Origin: an uncultured Rhodopila sp.
GTDB lineage: Bacteria > Pseudomonadota > Alphaproteobacteria > Acetobacterales > Acetobacteraceae
Assembly (NCBI RefSeq): GCF_903915725.1
Contig: NZ_CAIWTY010000106.1
Span: forward strand, 62,001 to 126,000
Direction: 5' to 3'
DNA length: 64,000 bases
A model generated the notes under the pieces. It worked only from the letters and a program-made list of their open reading frames with translations. It had not been told where the DNA came from and did no database searches. Below are positions 1 through 9,779 of the stretch, piece by piece. Each line of letters opens with the position of its first letter. Position 1 is the first letter of the stretch. Made by a program: the position numbers and the translations under genes.

Positions 1-362
1 ACCGACAAATTAATGCCCCATACCTCGCTTGGCGCGCTGCTCGTGTGTGCAAAGAAGCCGTCCGGGATATACATCACAACAGGCGCCAGTGGAGCTCGCT
101 GTTTATTGATGCTGCCTGCGTAGTCGCGCAAAACAACAATTTGCCGTCCCGTCATTTGGGGTATCGAGAGACCCGGCGTTGGCTCGGGCGCAAACCGTTC
201 AGGTTCTATAGGGAAGTTGCGGAGTATCGGATCCGGGGAGCCTGGAATCTGGGCAAAAGCACCACTGGTTGCGAGCGCGCTCATTAGGCCCACAACCAGC
301 GCTTCGCTGATTGTTGGGACGCGCTCCATTCTATGCTGTAGCCTGTCCTGATCGCGCGCCAT
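1..362 (-). CDS. Partial secreted protein of unknown function (C-terminus beyond left edge)
   Basis: An open minus-strand frame runs off the left edge without a stop. From the ATG at 329 it begins MERVPTISEALVVGLMSALA and continues to a likely signal-peptidase site after TSGAFA, followed by a proline-rich mature start. An in-frame ATG at 362, eleven codons upstream, has a GAGA-type ribosome site at better spacing and is used here; the 329 start is also possible. About 110-120 residues are visible, with no family recognised. Export to the periplasm is inferred from the hydrophobic N-terminus only. The plus-strand frame over the same bases has no such signature. Confidence 0.5.
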   Translation of the reverse strand, partial: MARDQDRLQHRMERVPTISEALVVGLMSALATSGAFAQIPGSPDPILRNFPIEPERFAPEPTPGLSIPQMTGRQIVVLRDYAGSINKQRAPLAPVVMYIPDGFFAHTSSAPSEVWGINLS

Positions 363-444
363 TGGAAGTTCTCATTACGGTACTTGGGTTCATCTCTCAT
401 CCCTGACCAACGAGCGATCCAGTTGCCCGGGAACTCAGCCCGCC

Positions 445-2920
<2,476 letters not shown>

Positions 2921-2926
2921 AGCGGA

Positions 2927-3304
2927 CTACTCCTGCGGTTCGGCGGCGGTTTCGGCGGCCGCGGCGGGTTCCGGCGCGGTATAGGTCTGGCCGTTGGCGT
3001 TGATGCCGGCGACGCGCAGCACGGTGACGTGCTGGCGGTGACCGTTGCGGCGGCGGCTGTTCTGCCGGCGGCGCTTCTTGAAGATGATGACCTTGTCGAG
3101 ACGATCCTGCGCGATCACCGTGGCGGTGACGGAGGCGTCGGCCACGGTGGGGGAGCCGATGGTCAGGCTGCCTTCTCCGCCGACGGCGAGGACGTCGGTG
3201 AACGTGACGGTGCCGCCGGCTTCGGCGTCAAGCTTCTCGACCTTCAGGACCGCGTTGGGCGTGACGCGGTACTGCTTTCCGCCGGTGCGGATGACAGCAA
3301 ACAT
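2927..3304 (-). CDS. rplU: 50S ribosomal protein L21
   Basis: 125 residues starting [14 protein letters not shown], the universal L21 start, with the [19 protein letters not shown]-binding stretch in the second half. A TTG nine bases upstream is in frame, but the ATG at 3304 gives the family start. The C-terminus carries an extra low-complexity tail rich in Ala, Glu and Pro (about 15 residues), common in alphaproteobacterial L21. First gene of rplU-rpmA, with its own promoter and a hairpin in the leader. Confidence 0.97.
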   Translation of the reverse strand: MFAVIRTGGKQYRVTPNAVLKVEKLDAEAGGTVTFTDVLAVGGEGSLTIGSPTVADASVTATVIAQDRLDKVIIFKKRRRQNSRRRNGHRQHVTVLRVAGINANGQTYTAPEPAAAAETAAEPQE

Positions 3305-3339
3305 GGGGGACAACTTTCAAGACACTACAAATGGGCCGC

Positions 3340-3360
3340 CCGGAGCGATGACGCTCCCGG
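3340..3360 (-). promoter_or_regulatory. Hairpin in the rplU mRNA leader
   Basis: GGAGCG at 3342-3347 and CGCTCC at 3352-3357 pair around a four-base loop, extended by flanking C/G bases. It lies in the transcribed leader between the rplU promoter and start codon. No T-run follows, so it is more likely an mRNA control or protein-binding structure than a terminator. Function is inference. Confidence 0.35.
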
Positions 3361-3376
3361 CGACCGGAAGCGGCGG

Positions 3377-3404
3377 GTTATAGCCATGGGCGGCGCGGTG
3401 TCAA
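3377..3404 (-). promoter_or_regulatory. Sigma-70 type promoter for rplU-rpmA
   Basis: On the minus strand: TTGACA (3404-3399), 16-base spacer, TATAAC (3382-3377). A perfect -35 and a five-of-six -10 about 75 bases before rplU. This is the best consensus-like promoter seen by eye in the window. Confidence 0.7.
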
Positions 3405-3474
3405 CCGCTAATGTCGGCTGAAATGGTAGGCGGGTCAGCAACTTGCTTATGTCACGACCCCCGGCTGGCCCGGG

Positions 3475-3810
3475 TCAGTTTTCGAACAGGTCGGCATGCG
3501 TGCCGGCTCGGACGAATATGACGTCCTCAGAAGCACCGGAGCCGTTGAGCCGATAAATCAGCAGAAAGTCTCCACCAATGTGACACTCGCGATGATCAAC
3601 CCAGTCGCCCGTCAGCGCGTGATCCAGCCACTCGGCTGCCAGAGGTCCATCGTTCGCGATCAGCAGCAGCATGGCTTCCTTGAGTTGCCGCATGTTGTAG
3701 CGACCTGAGCGAGTTAACCGCTCCCAGTCTTTCAGGAACTGCTTCGTGCGATCCGACCGTCGCGGCGGATTGGCGCGTTTCGGGTTATCTGCCCTCGGCC
3801 GCGAGGTCAT
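3475..3810 (-). CDS. YafQ-type mRNA interferase toxin (RelE/ParE superfamily)
   Basis: 111-residue protein whose body matches YafQ toxins: RSDRTKQFLKDWERL near residue 20, then GDWVDHRECHIGGDFLLIYRL and the C-terminal VRAGTHADLF, carrying the conserved histidine and phenylalanine of the YafQ active site. Such toxins cleave mRNA on the ribosome. The ATG at 3810 overlaps the end of the antitoxin gene by 26 bases; an open frame extends 11 codons further and leaves the start slightly uncertain. It forms a two-gene module with the DinJ-like gene immediately upstream. Confidence 0.82.
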   Translation of the reverse strand: MTSRPRADNPKRANPPRRSDRTKQFLKDWERLTRSGRYNMRQLKEAMLLLIANDGPLAAEWLDHALTGDWVDHRECHIGGDFLLIYRLNGSGASEDVIFVRAGTHADLFEN

Positions 3811-4048
3811 CAAACAACGCTTCAGGAGCGGCGAATCGGGCACGGTTCATCGCCCGGGCTTCTTCCATCGCTGCGCGTGTCGGCGCGTTCGGCACCTTCA
3901 GCGCAAAGGGAATCGCCTGCTCGACCGCGACCCGGTAGAGGAACATGCGCACAGCCTCAGACACCGACAAGCCCATCTCTCCGAGGGCAGCGGACGCTTG
4001 CTTTTTGATCTCATCGTCCACACGAACGTGCAGCATTGCTGTTGGCAC
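3785..4048 (-). CDS. DinJ/RelB-type antitoxin
   Basis: 87 residues starting MPTAMLHVRVDDEIKKQA, a ribbon-helix-helix N-terminus of the RelB/DinJ family (SVSEAVRMFLYRVA follows), with an acidic and alanine-rich C-terminus that would wrap the toxin. The GTG at 4048 is chosen because AAGGAG lies six bases before it; an ATG at 4036 is in frame. A perfect inverted repeat about 45 bases upstream is the likely autoregulatory operator. Confidence 0.85.
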   Translation of the reverse strand: MPTAMLHVRVDDEIKKQASAALGEMGLSVSEAVRMFLYRVAVEQAIPFALKVPNAPTRAAMEEARAMNRARFAAPEALFDDLAAEGR

Positions 4049-4090
4049 GGCCCTCTCCTTGAAACGAGTGTTGATCAGTTCTTTGCTCCG

Positions 4091-4112
4091 TTGTATCTCA
4101 TCCGAGATACAA
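4091..4112. promoter_or_regulatory. Perfect inverted-repeat operator of the DinJ/YafQ-type module
   Basis: TTGTATCTC at 4091-4099 and GAGATACAA at 4104-4112 are perfect reverse complements separated by four bases. The site sits 42 bases upstream of the antitoxin start. DinJ-type antitoxins bind such palindromes to repress their own operon. Nothing else recognisable is present between 4113 and 4343. Confidence 0.7.
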
Positions 4113-4343
4113 ATGCAACCATGGTCTTGCAACCCACCTCTCCTGGCCATCAAAGTCCGCCCTGAAAGCCTCATGGTCCGGTGCGGTTCACCGGCCGGCG
4201 TGATAACCGCCTGGATGCCGAGCTTGATCGGCAGGTGGGCTCGGGCTGTCCTCCGGCATCATGGCGTTCCGCGGAAAGCCGCCGGTCACCGCCTCATCGC
4301 GCGCCGTGATCGCATCCATAGGCACTGGCGTCATGGAAGATCG

Positions 4344-4990
4344 CTATTTGGCGGGCGTTCCCAAGCTGTCCCAGTCGAACGGCTTGTCGGGTTGCGGTTG
4401 AGGGGTCATTACGTCGTTCCAGGAAAGCGGCTTATCCGGAGCGCCCTTGGGAACGATCCGATCGTCGGGGCCGCCGGGTGGAATTGCTGCCTTATCGTCC
4501 GGCATCATGTCGTCGAATGAAAGAGGCGCCACCGGCGCAGCACCGCGTGGACCGCGCGCCATAAGCCGCTCCAGCCAGACAGAGGTTATCAGCGAAAGCC
4601 GCTCGCAATCTTGTGGCGTCAGGAAAGTCGCGTCGCGGAGAAGCTCAACCTCGGTGTCGAGTTCATGCTGAGCCCGCCAGAGGGACGACAGAAAGGCCAA
4701 CCAAATACAACCCACTCCACGGGACGCTTCATAACGGACACCGTTTGCGGCTCTGCCGGTTCCCGGACAAGCAGGAACGGCCCTTTTACCGACAGACGCG
4801 CTACGAGCCGTTCGCGGATTTCGTTGCTCGCCCCGGCTCCACGAAACTTCGCTATTTCGGCGTTCCTGGCAGCCGTATGGGCTGCCTCGCGTGCGTTCTG
4901 CTCCTTGATGTCGGCGCCAACTATCCAAACAAGCCATCCTGCCACTGCCGCAGCCGTAGCCAAGATAAGAACCGCACAAATCGGGCGCAT
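4344..4990 (-). pseudogene. Single-pass membrane protein gene, apparently frameshifted
   Basis: From the ATG at 4990 (GGGGTG ribosome site six bases upstream; a GTG at 4999 is also in frame) the frame gives a membrane segment, ICAVLILATAAAVAGWLVW, then a charged helix and KRPVEWVVFGWPF. It then degenerates to a stop at 4619. A second frame picks up as LSSLWRAQHELDTEVELL and continues with acidic proline-rich repeats (PLSFDDMMPDD, KPLSWNDVM, KPFDWDSLG) to a stop at 4344. One extra base in the three-base run at 4692-4694 would join both into a single protein of about 215 residues. No family recognised. Confidence 0.5.
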
Positions 4991-5317
4991 TTTGCTCACC
5001 CCGCACGGAAATGGTGCGGTATCGATATAACGACGGCTCCAATCCGTCTACAAGCCTCCCGCCTTTGGCTGCACCGCTGCCGCCGGCGGCACGGGGGGCG
5101 GCCGGTGCTGTTGCTCCGGGAGCATCCGCATGACGATCTCGCCGAATCCCGGTTCACGCCAGCGTGAATATCAACACCACGAAAAGACGCGCAAACCTGA
5201 TGAGAAATCGCGGCTTCGGCCATCCATCTGCACGACCAGCGGCCGATGACGCGCCGCGGCTTGGCACAAGGTCCAAAAACCGAGTTCAGAACTCACGATA
5301 ACACAGGAGGCGATACG
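4991..5317. other. Non-coding or decayed stretch
   Basis: No start-to-stop frame here has a convincing ribosome site and protein-like composition. A short minus-strand frame ending at a TAG near 5047 reads REPGFGEIVMRMLPEQQ and a proline-rich tail, but a stop shortly upstream means it could only be a gene remnant. The stretch adjoins the frameshifted gene and the toxin-antitoxin module, consistent with an eroding accessory segment. Confidence 0.35.
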
Positions 5318-5467
5318 ATGTTGGTTGTCCTGGCAGTCATCTGCGTGGTCTTTTTCGCGTACGCACTGACCTTCAATAGAATCGGCGACGCGGTGCCGAA
5401 AAAGGTCGCCGATGCGGTGTCCAGCGAGTTCTCGCAGACCACGCCGCACGACCGCGATCGAGCGTAA
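5318..5467 (+). CDS. Small single-pass membrane protein (49 residues)
   Basis: An AGGAGG ribosome site seven bases before the ATG at 5318 starts a 49-residue protein: MLVVLAVICVVFFAYALTF forms one membrane segment from the first residue, followed by a polar tail with IGDAVPKKVADAVSSEF. An open frame extends upstream but is not protein-like. The gene converges on serA across a perfect hairpin. Function unknown; the strong ribosome site and clear hydrophobic/amphipathic division support a real small membrane protein. Confidence 0.55.
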   Translation: MLVVLAVICVVFFAYALTFNRIGDAVPKKVADAVSSEFSQTTPHDRDRA

Positions 5468-5477
5468 CCCGGCAAAC

Positions 5478-5508
5478 GGAGCGTTTCCGGCACCACCGGA
5501 AACGCTCC
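5478..5508. terminator. Perfect hairpin between convergent genes
   Basis: Thirteen-base arms at 5478-5490 (GGAGCGTTTCCGG) and 5496-5508 are perfect complements around a five-base loop. The hairpin lies between the small membrane gene (+) and serA (-), so it can end both transcripts. No long T-run follows on either strand. Confidence 0.6.
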
Positions 5509-5514
5509 AGTCCC

Positions 5515-7101
5515 CTAGAACGTCAGCGGCGTCGCCTGAACCACCAGCGGCAGCGCGCGCACCTGGTTCAGGACAACCTCCGGCACGTCCTCATCCAGCG
5601 ACACCAGGCAGATCGCATCGCCGCCCTCGGCCGAACGTCCGAGGTGGAACGTCGCAATGTTCAACCCCGCATCCGCCAAAGTGGCGCCGAACCGGCCGAT
5701 GAAGCCCGGCTTGTCCTTGTTGGTCACGTACAGCATCCGCGGTGCAAAATCGGCCTCGACCTTGATGCCCTTGATCTCGACGATGCGCGGCCGCGAGCCG
5801 GCGAACAACGTTCCCGCCACGGACCGGGTCAGCCCATCGGTCTCCACCGTTACCCGCACCAAGGTCAGATACTCGGTCGGGCGGTCATGCACCGTTTCGG
5901 CGACATCGATGCCGTGGTCGCGCGCGAACACCGAGGCGTTGACCATGTTGACGCCTTCCATCAGCGGCGACATCAGCCCGGCCAGCATCGCCGCGGTAAG
6001 CGGCTTCTGGTTCAGCTTCGCGGCCAGACCCTCATACTCGATGGTCACCTTGCGCAGCGCACCCTCGCGCGCCTGGGTCAACTGCCCGGCGAACGCGCCC
6101 AGCGCGCGGGCCAGAGCCAGATACGGCTTCAACCGCGGCGCATCCTCGGCCGAGACCGACGCCATGTTGATGGCATTGGTGACCGCGCCGGTCAGCAGGA
6201 AGTCGCTCATCTGCTCGGCCACCTGAAGCGCAACGTTCTCCTGCGCCTCCGCCGTGGCCGCGCCCAGATGCGGCGTGCACACAACGTTTTCCAAAGCGAA
6301 CAACGGCGAGTCCTTGGCCGGTTCGGTCTCGAACACATCCAGCGCGGCGCCGGCGATGTGGCCGGACTTGATGCCCTCGGCGAGAGCCTCCTCATCAACC
6401 AGGCCGCCGCGGGCGCAGTTGATGATCCGCACGCCCTTCTTCGTCTTCGCCAGCGCTTCCCGCGACAGGATGTTGCGGGTCGAGTCGGTCAACGGCGTGT
6501 GCAGCGTAATGAAGTCGGCGCGCGCCAGGATCGTCTCCAGGTCCGCCTTCTCGACGCCCAGTTCCAGCGCCCGCTTCTCGGTCAGGTAGGGGTCGTACGC
6601 CAGCACCTTCATGTGCAGGCCGACCGCGCGATCCGCGACGATCGAGCCGATATTGCCGCAGCCAATCAAACCAAGCGTCTTGGCGGTCAGCTCGACGCCC
6701 ATGAAGCGGTTCTTTTCCCACTTCCCGGCCTTGGTCGAAACCGTCGCCTCCGGCAACTGCCGCGCCAGAGCGAACATCATCGCAATGGCGTGTTCCGCGG
6801 TCGTAATGGTATTGCCGAGCGGCGTGTTCATCACCACCACGCCGCGGGCGGTGGCGGAACGGATATCGACATTGTCCACGCCGATACCGGCGCGGCCGAC
6901 AACCTTCAGGTTGGTGGCTTCATCCAGCAGCTCTTTCGTCACCTTGGTGGCGGAGCGGATCGCCAGGCCGTCATACTCGCCGATAATGGCGCGCAACTCG
7001 GCCGGCGTAAGGCCGGTCTTGATATCGACGTCGATTCCGCGCGTGCGGAAAATCTCGACAGCCGCCGGCGACAGCTTGTCGCTGATCAGAACTTTGGGCA
7101 T
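5515..7101 (-). CDS. serA: D-3-phosphoglycerate dehydrogenase
   Basis: Committed step of serine synthesis: oxidises 3-phosphoglycerate to 3-phosphohydroxypyruvate with NAD. The 528-residue, long-type enzyme has a substrate/NAD domain with VVGRAGIGVDNVD near residue 67, the nucleotide motif GLIGCGNIGS near 144, NCARGGLVDEEAL, and PHLGAAT carrying the catalytic histidine. An intervening domain and a C-terminal ACT domain follow (GFIGRFGATLADAGLNIATF). It lies 24 bases downstream of serC in a two-gene serine operon. Confidence 0.96.
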   Translation of the reverse strand: MPKVLISDKLSPAAVEIFRTRGIDVDIKTGLTPAELRAIIGEYDGLAIRSATKVTKELLDEATNLKVVGRAGIGVDNVDIRSATARGVVVMNTPLGNTITTAEHAIAMMFALARQLPEATVSTKAGKWEKNRFMGVELTAKTLGLIGCGNIGSIVADRAVGLHMKVLAYDPYLTEKRALELGVEKADLETILARADFITLHTPLTDSTRNILSREALAKTKKGVRIINCARGGLVDEEALAEGIKSGHIAGAALDVFETEPAKDSPLFALENVVCTPHLGAATAEAQENVALQVAEQMSDFLLTGAVTNAINMASVSAEDAPRLKPYLALARALGAFAGQLTQAREGALRKVTIEYEGLAAKLNQKPLTAAMLAGLMSPLMEGVNMVNASVFARDHGIDVAETVHDRPTEYLTLVRVTVETDGLTRSVAGTLFAGSRPRIVEIKGIKVEADFAPRMLYVTNKDKPGFIGRFGATLADAGLNIATFHLGRSAEGGDAICLVSLDEDVPEVVLNQVRALPLVVQATPLTF

Positions 7102-7125
7102 GTGATACGTCCTTGAAGAGGATCG

Positions 7126-8301
7126 TTACTGGGCAGGCGCGAAGGTTTCGGCGACGGTAGCAGCGGCCCAATCCAGCCACGGCAGCAGGGCAACGATGTC
7201 GGAGGTCTCGACCGTCGCTCCGGCCCAGATCCGCAGGCCCGGAGGTGCGTCGCGATAGGCGCCGATGTCATAGGCCACGCCTTGCTTATCCAGCAACGAA
7301 GCCAGTTGCTTCGCCGCCTTCGCCTGGCCGTCTTCCGGGAGCGCGGTGAACCAGGGTGCCACGACCTTCAGGCAGATCGAGGTGGAAGAGCGGATCGCCG
7401 GATCTTCGGCCAGGAAGCCGGCCCAATCGGATTTCGCCACCCAGGCGGCAATCGCCGCCAGATTGGCTTCCGAGCGCCCGATCAACGCCGGCAGTCCACC
7501 GATGCCTTCGGCCCAGCGCAGGCCGTCAACCGCGTCTTCGACGCACAGCATGGACGGCGTGTTGATCGTCTCGCCCTTGAAGATGCCCTCGGCAATCTTG
7601 CCCTTTGAGGTCAGGCGGAACAGTTTCGGCAGCGGCCAGGCCGGGGTATAGGTCTCCAGCCGCTCGACCGCGCGCGGCGACAGCGCCAGCATGCCGTGTG
7701 CCGCTTCGCCGCCGAGCACCTTCTGCCAGGACCACGTCACGACATCCAGCTTGTCCCAGGCCAGATCCTGGGCGAACGCCGCGGAAGTCGCGTCGCAGAT
7801 CGCCAGACCCTGACGGTCCGCCGGAATCCAGTCGGCATTCGGAACGCGGACGCCGGAGGTGGTTCCGTTCCAGGTGAAGACGATGTCGTTCGCCGGATTG
7901 ACTGCCGCCAGATCGGGCAGTTGCCCGTAACCAGCGGACAGAACCCGGGCATCCTTCAGCTTCAGGTGCTTGAGGATGTCGGTCGCCCAGCCCTCGCCGA
8001 AGCTCTCGAACGTCAGGACATCGACGCCGCGGGCGCCGAGCAGCGACCACAGGGCGATTTCCACGGCGCCGGTGTCGGACGCCGGAACGATGCCCAGGCG
8101 CCAGTCGGCCGGGATGCCCAGGATCTTTCGCGACAGGGTGATGACCTCGGCGATGCGCGCCTTCGGTTCGGCGGCGCGATGGCTGCGGCCGAGGAAAGCG
8201 CCCGCCAGACCGTCCAGCGAGAAGCCGGGACGCTTGGCGCAAGGGCCGGATGAAAAATTGGGATTGTTCGGACGCAGGTCCGGTTTGGCAATGTTCGACA
8301 T
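7126..8301 (-). CDS. serC: Phosphoserine aminotransferase
   Basis: Second step of serine synthesis: transaminates 3-phosphohydroxypyruvate with glutamate, using PLP. The 391-residue protein is of the proteobacterial/actinobacterial SerC subgroup, starting [17 protein letters not shown]. It carries [11 protein letters not shown] near residue 71 and [13 protein letters not shown] with the PLP lysine at about 194. First gene of serC-serA, with a promoter candidate about 60 bases upstream of its start. Confidence 0.95.
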   Translation of the reverse strand: MSNIAKPDLRPNNPNFSSGPCAKRPGFSLDGLAGAFLGRSHRAAEPKARIAEVITLSRKILGIPADWRLGIVPASDTGAVEIALWSLLGARGVDVLTFESFGEGWATDILKHLKLKDARVLSAGYGQLPDLAAVNPANDIVFTWNGTTSGVRVPNADWIPADRQGLAICDATSAAFAQDLAWDKLDVVTWSWQKVLGGEAAHGMLALSPRAVERLETYTPAWPLPKLFRLTSKGKIAEGIFKGETINTPSMLCVEDAVDGLRWAEGIGGLPALIGRSEANLAAIAAWVAKSDWAGFLAEDPAIRSSTSICLKVVAPWFTALPEDGQAKAAKQLASLLDKQGVAYDIGAYRDAPPGLRIWAGATVETSDIVALLPWLDWAAATVAETFAPAQ

Positions 8302-8359
8302 GTGCAGCTCCCCCTTTCAGAAGAGAAGCGTCCCGGTGGGGGGACGTGACCCGGCGCGG

Positions 8360-8388
8360 GTGTTAATGAGCCTCGGCCGATGCGTCAA
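8360..8388 (-). promoter_or_regulatory. Candidate promoter for serC-serA
   Basis: On the minus strand TTGACG (8388-8383), 17-base spacer, TAACAC (8365-8360). The transcribed leader holds a small CGTCCC/GGGACG hairpin at 8329-8346. The -10 is weak, so confidence is moderate. Confidence 0.45.
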
Positions 8389-8530
8389 CAAGTTTTTGGT
8401 AGCTTCGCAACAAAAGCCGGTTCGGCCCGTCGGCGGCTCACGATCCTGTTAGTAGGCCGAAATTGGGGTCCGGTCCAGTTTGCGTTGTGCTACGCAGCAT
8501 CGGTTTGAACGATGACCAGGGGAGAATGCG

Positions 8531-8800
8531 ATGTCCGAGAATGATGACATCTCCGCGCGCCTGACCGCGCTTGAAACGGTCGTCAGCCAGCTTATCACCC
8601 ACCTCGCCGTCCGCTCCGATGATCCTTCCGGCTGGGTCGAGACTCGCAAAGTGCTCGCGCTCAGCGCGATCAGCGGGCGGGAGCCGGCTACGGCGCGGGT
8701 GCGCGACGCGATCGAGGGTTTCTTCGACCAGGCGGAGCTGGTTGTCGGCGACTACCAGTTCAGCGCGCGGCGCGGAACGGTGCGTCCCTTCGTGCGTTAG
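8531..8800 (+). CDS. Conserved small cytoplasmic protein, unknown function
   Basis: 89 residues from an ATG preceded by GGGGAG. The N-terminal 30 residues (SENDDISARLTALETVVSQL) look like a short coiled coil, followed by a mixed basic/acidic body, VETRKVLALSAIS and FFDQAELVVGDY. No signal peptide or membrane segment. It is followed by a secreted proline-rich protein and cyanase on the same strand, which may or may not be one transcript. Family not recognised. Confidence 0.55.
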   Translation: MSENDDISARLTALETVVSQLITHLAVRSDDPSGWVETRKVLALSAISGREPATARVRDAIEGFFDQAELVVGDYQFSARRGTVRPFVR

Positions 8801-8846
8801 TCCGGCAACGGCGCGTTCAGCGCCGGAAACCGGACGGAAGCGCGCC

Positions 8847-9167
8847 ATGCCTCGAGTTTCGTTGCTGCTTGTACTGACCGTCGCCGCCGCCCCGGCGCTG
8901 GCGCAAAATCCGCAGCCCACTTCGCCGACCAATCCGACCGTGCCGATCGCGCCACCGAGCGCGCCGTCGCCGCCGCCGGAGCGGATTGCTCCGGGCCCGG
9001 GCAGCGGCACCATGAGCGATCGTCTGTCGCAGCAGAAGGGCACCATCGCGCCGCCGGATGTCGATCCGGGGATGGCGGTCAAGCCGTCGGGACGCGGGGC
9101 TGCGACCACGCCGGTCATTCCGCCGCCGGGGTCGCCGGGCGGGAACCAGTCGGTGGTGCCGAAGTAG
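8847..9167 (+). CDS. Secreted proline-rich protein
   Basis: 106 residues with a clear signal peptide, MPRVSLLLVLTVAAAPALA, cleaved before QNPQP. The mature part is low complexity, rich in Pro, Gly, Ser and Thr, with APPSAPSPPPERIAPGPG, and has no folded-domain signature. Probably periplasmic or surface-linked. The start is fixed by the signal peptide and a GGAAG ribosome site; an open frame upstream is not protein-like. Confidence 0.6.
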   Translation: MPRVSLLLVLTVAAAPALAQNPQPTSPTNPTVPIAPPSAPSPPPERIAPGPGSGTMSDRLSQQKGTIAPPDVDPGMAVKPSGRGAATTPVIPPPGSPGGNQSVVPK

Positions 9168-9226
9168 TTGGCACAGCGTTTGCTGGCATCCGATGCTCAT
9201 CTGCAACCGACGGGCCGGAGACTGCC

Positions 9227-9709
9227 GTGACGCGCGCCGAACTGACCGAAAAGATCCTGGATATCAAGCGTGAAAACGATTGGAGTTGGCGGCACATCTG
9301 CTCCGAGATCGGCGGCGTGTCCGAAATCCTGGTCGTCGGTGCGCTGCTCGGGCAGATGAAGCTGGTCAAGCCGCTGGCGCGAAAAGCGGCGGCATTGTTC
9401 GGGTTGAGCGCAGTGGAAGAGCGGATGCTGAACGAAGTACCGAGTCGCGGAACCTCCATGCCGCCCACCGACCCGCTGCTGTATCGGTTCTACGAGCTGG
9501 TCATGGTGAACGGACCAGCCTGGAAGGCGCTAATCGAGGAAGAGTTCGGCGACGGCATCATGTCGGCGATCGACTTCGACATGACGATCGACCGGGAGGC
9601 AAATCCGAAAGGCGACCGGGTCAAGATCAGCATGTCAGGCAAATTCCTGCCGTATAAGTATTACGGCAATGAACAGGGAATTCCGGAAGTGGGATACAAG
9701 GAAAACTAA
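9227..9709 (+). CDS. cynS: Cyanate hydratase (cyanase)
   Basis: Converts cyanate and bicarbonate to carbamate, which decays to ammonia and CO2: detoxification and a nitrogen source. 160 residues with an N-terminal helical DNA-binding-like domain and the C-terminal catalytic domain. The active-site triad is present at Arg87, Glu90 and Ser113, with the same spacing as the E. coli enzyme, in LLYRFYELV and GIMSAIDFDMTID. The family C-terminus YYGNEQGIPEVGYKEN is intact. No cynR, cynT or cyanate transporter lies beside it, so it stands alone. Confidence 0.97.
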   Translation: MTRAELTEKILDIKRENDWSWRHICSEIGGVSEILVVGALLGQMKLVKPLARKAAALFGLSAVEERMLNEVPSRGTSMPPTDPLLYRFYELVMVNGPAWKALIEEEFGDGIMSAIDFDMTIDREANPKGDRVKISMSGKFLPYKYYGNEQGIPEVGYKEN

Positions 9710-9779
9710 GCAGGTATTGATCTCGGCTGAAGGTTTGTAGCCGGCATTGCCGATGGCACGCCGCGCCGCGCACCAACGC

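Noticed and set aside
45-287. Plus-strand open frame of 80 codons at the left edge
   Set aside because: Lacks protein-like composition; the minus strand over the same bases encodes a signal peptide and an uninterrupted frame.
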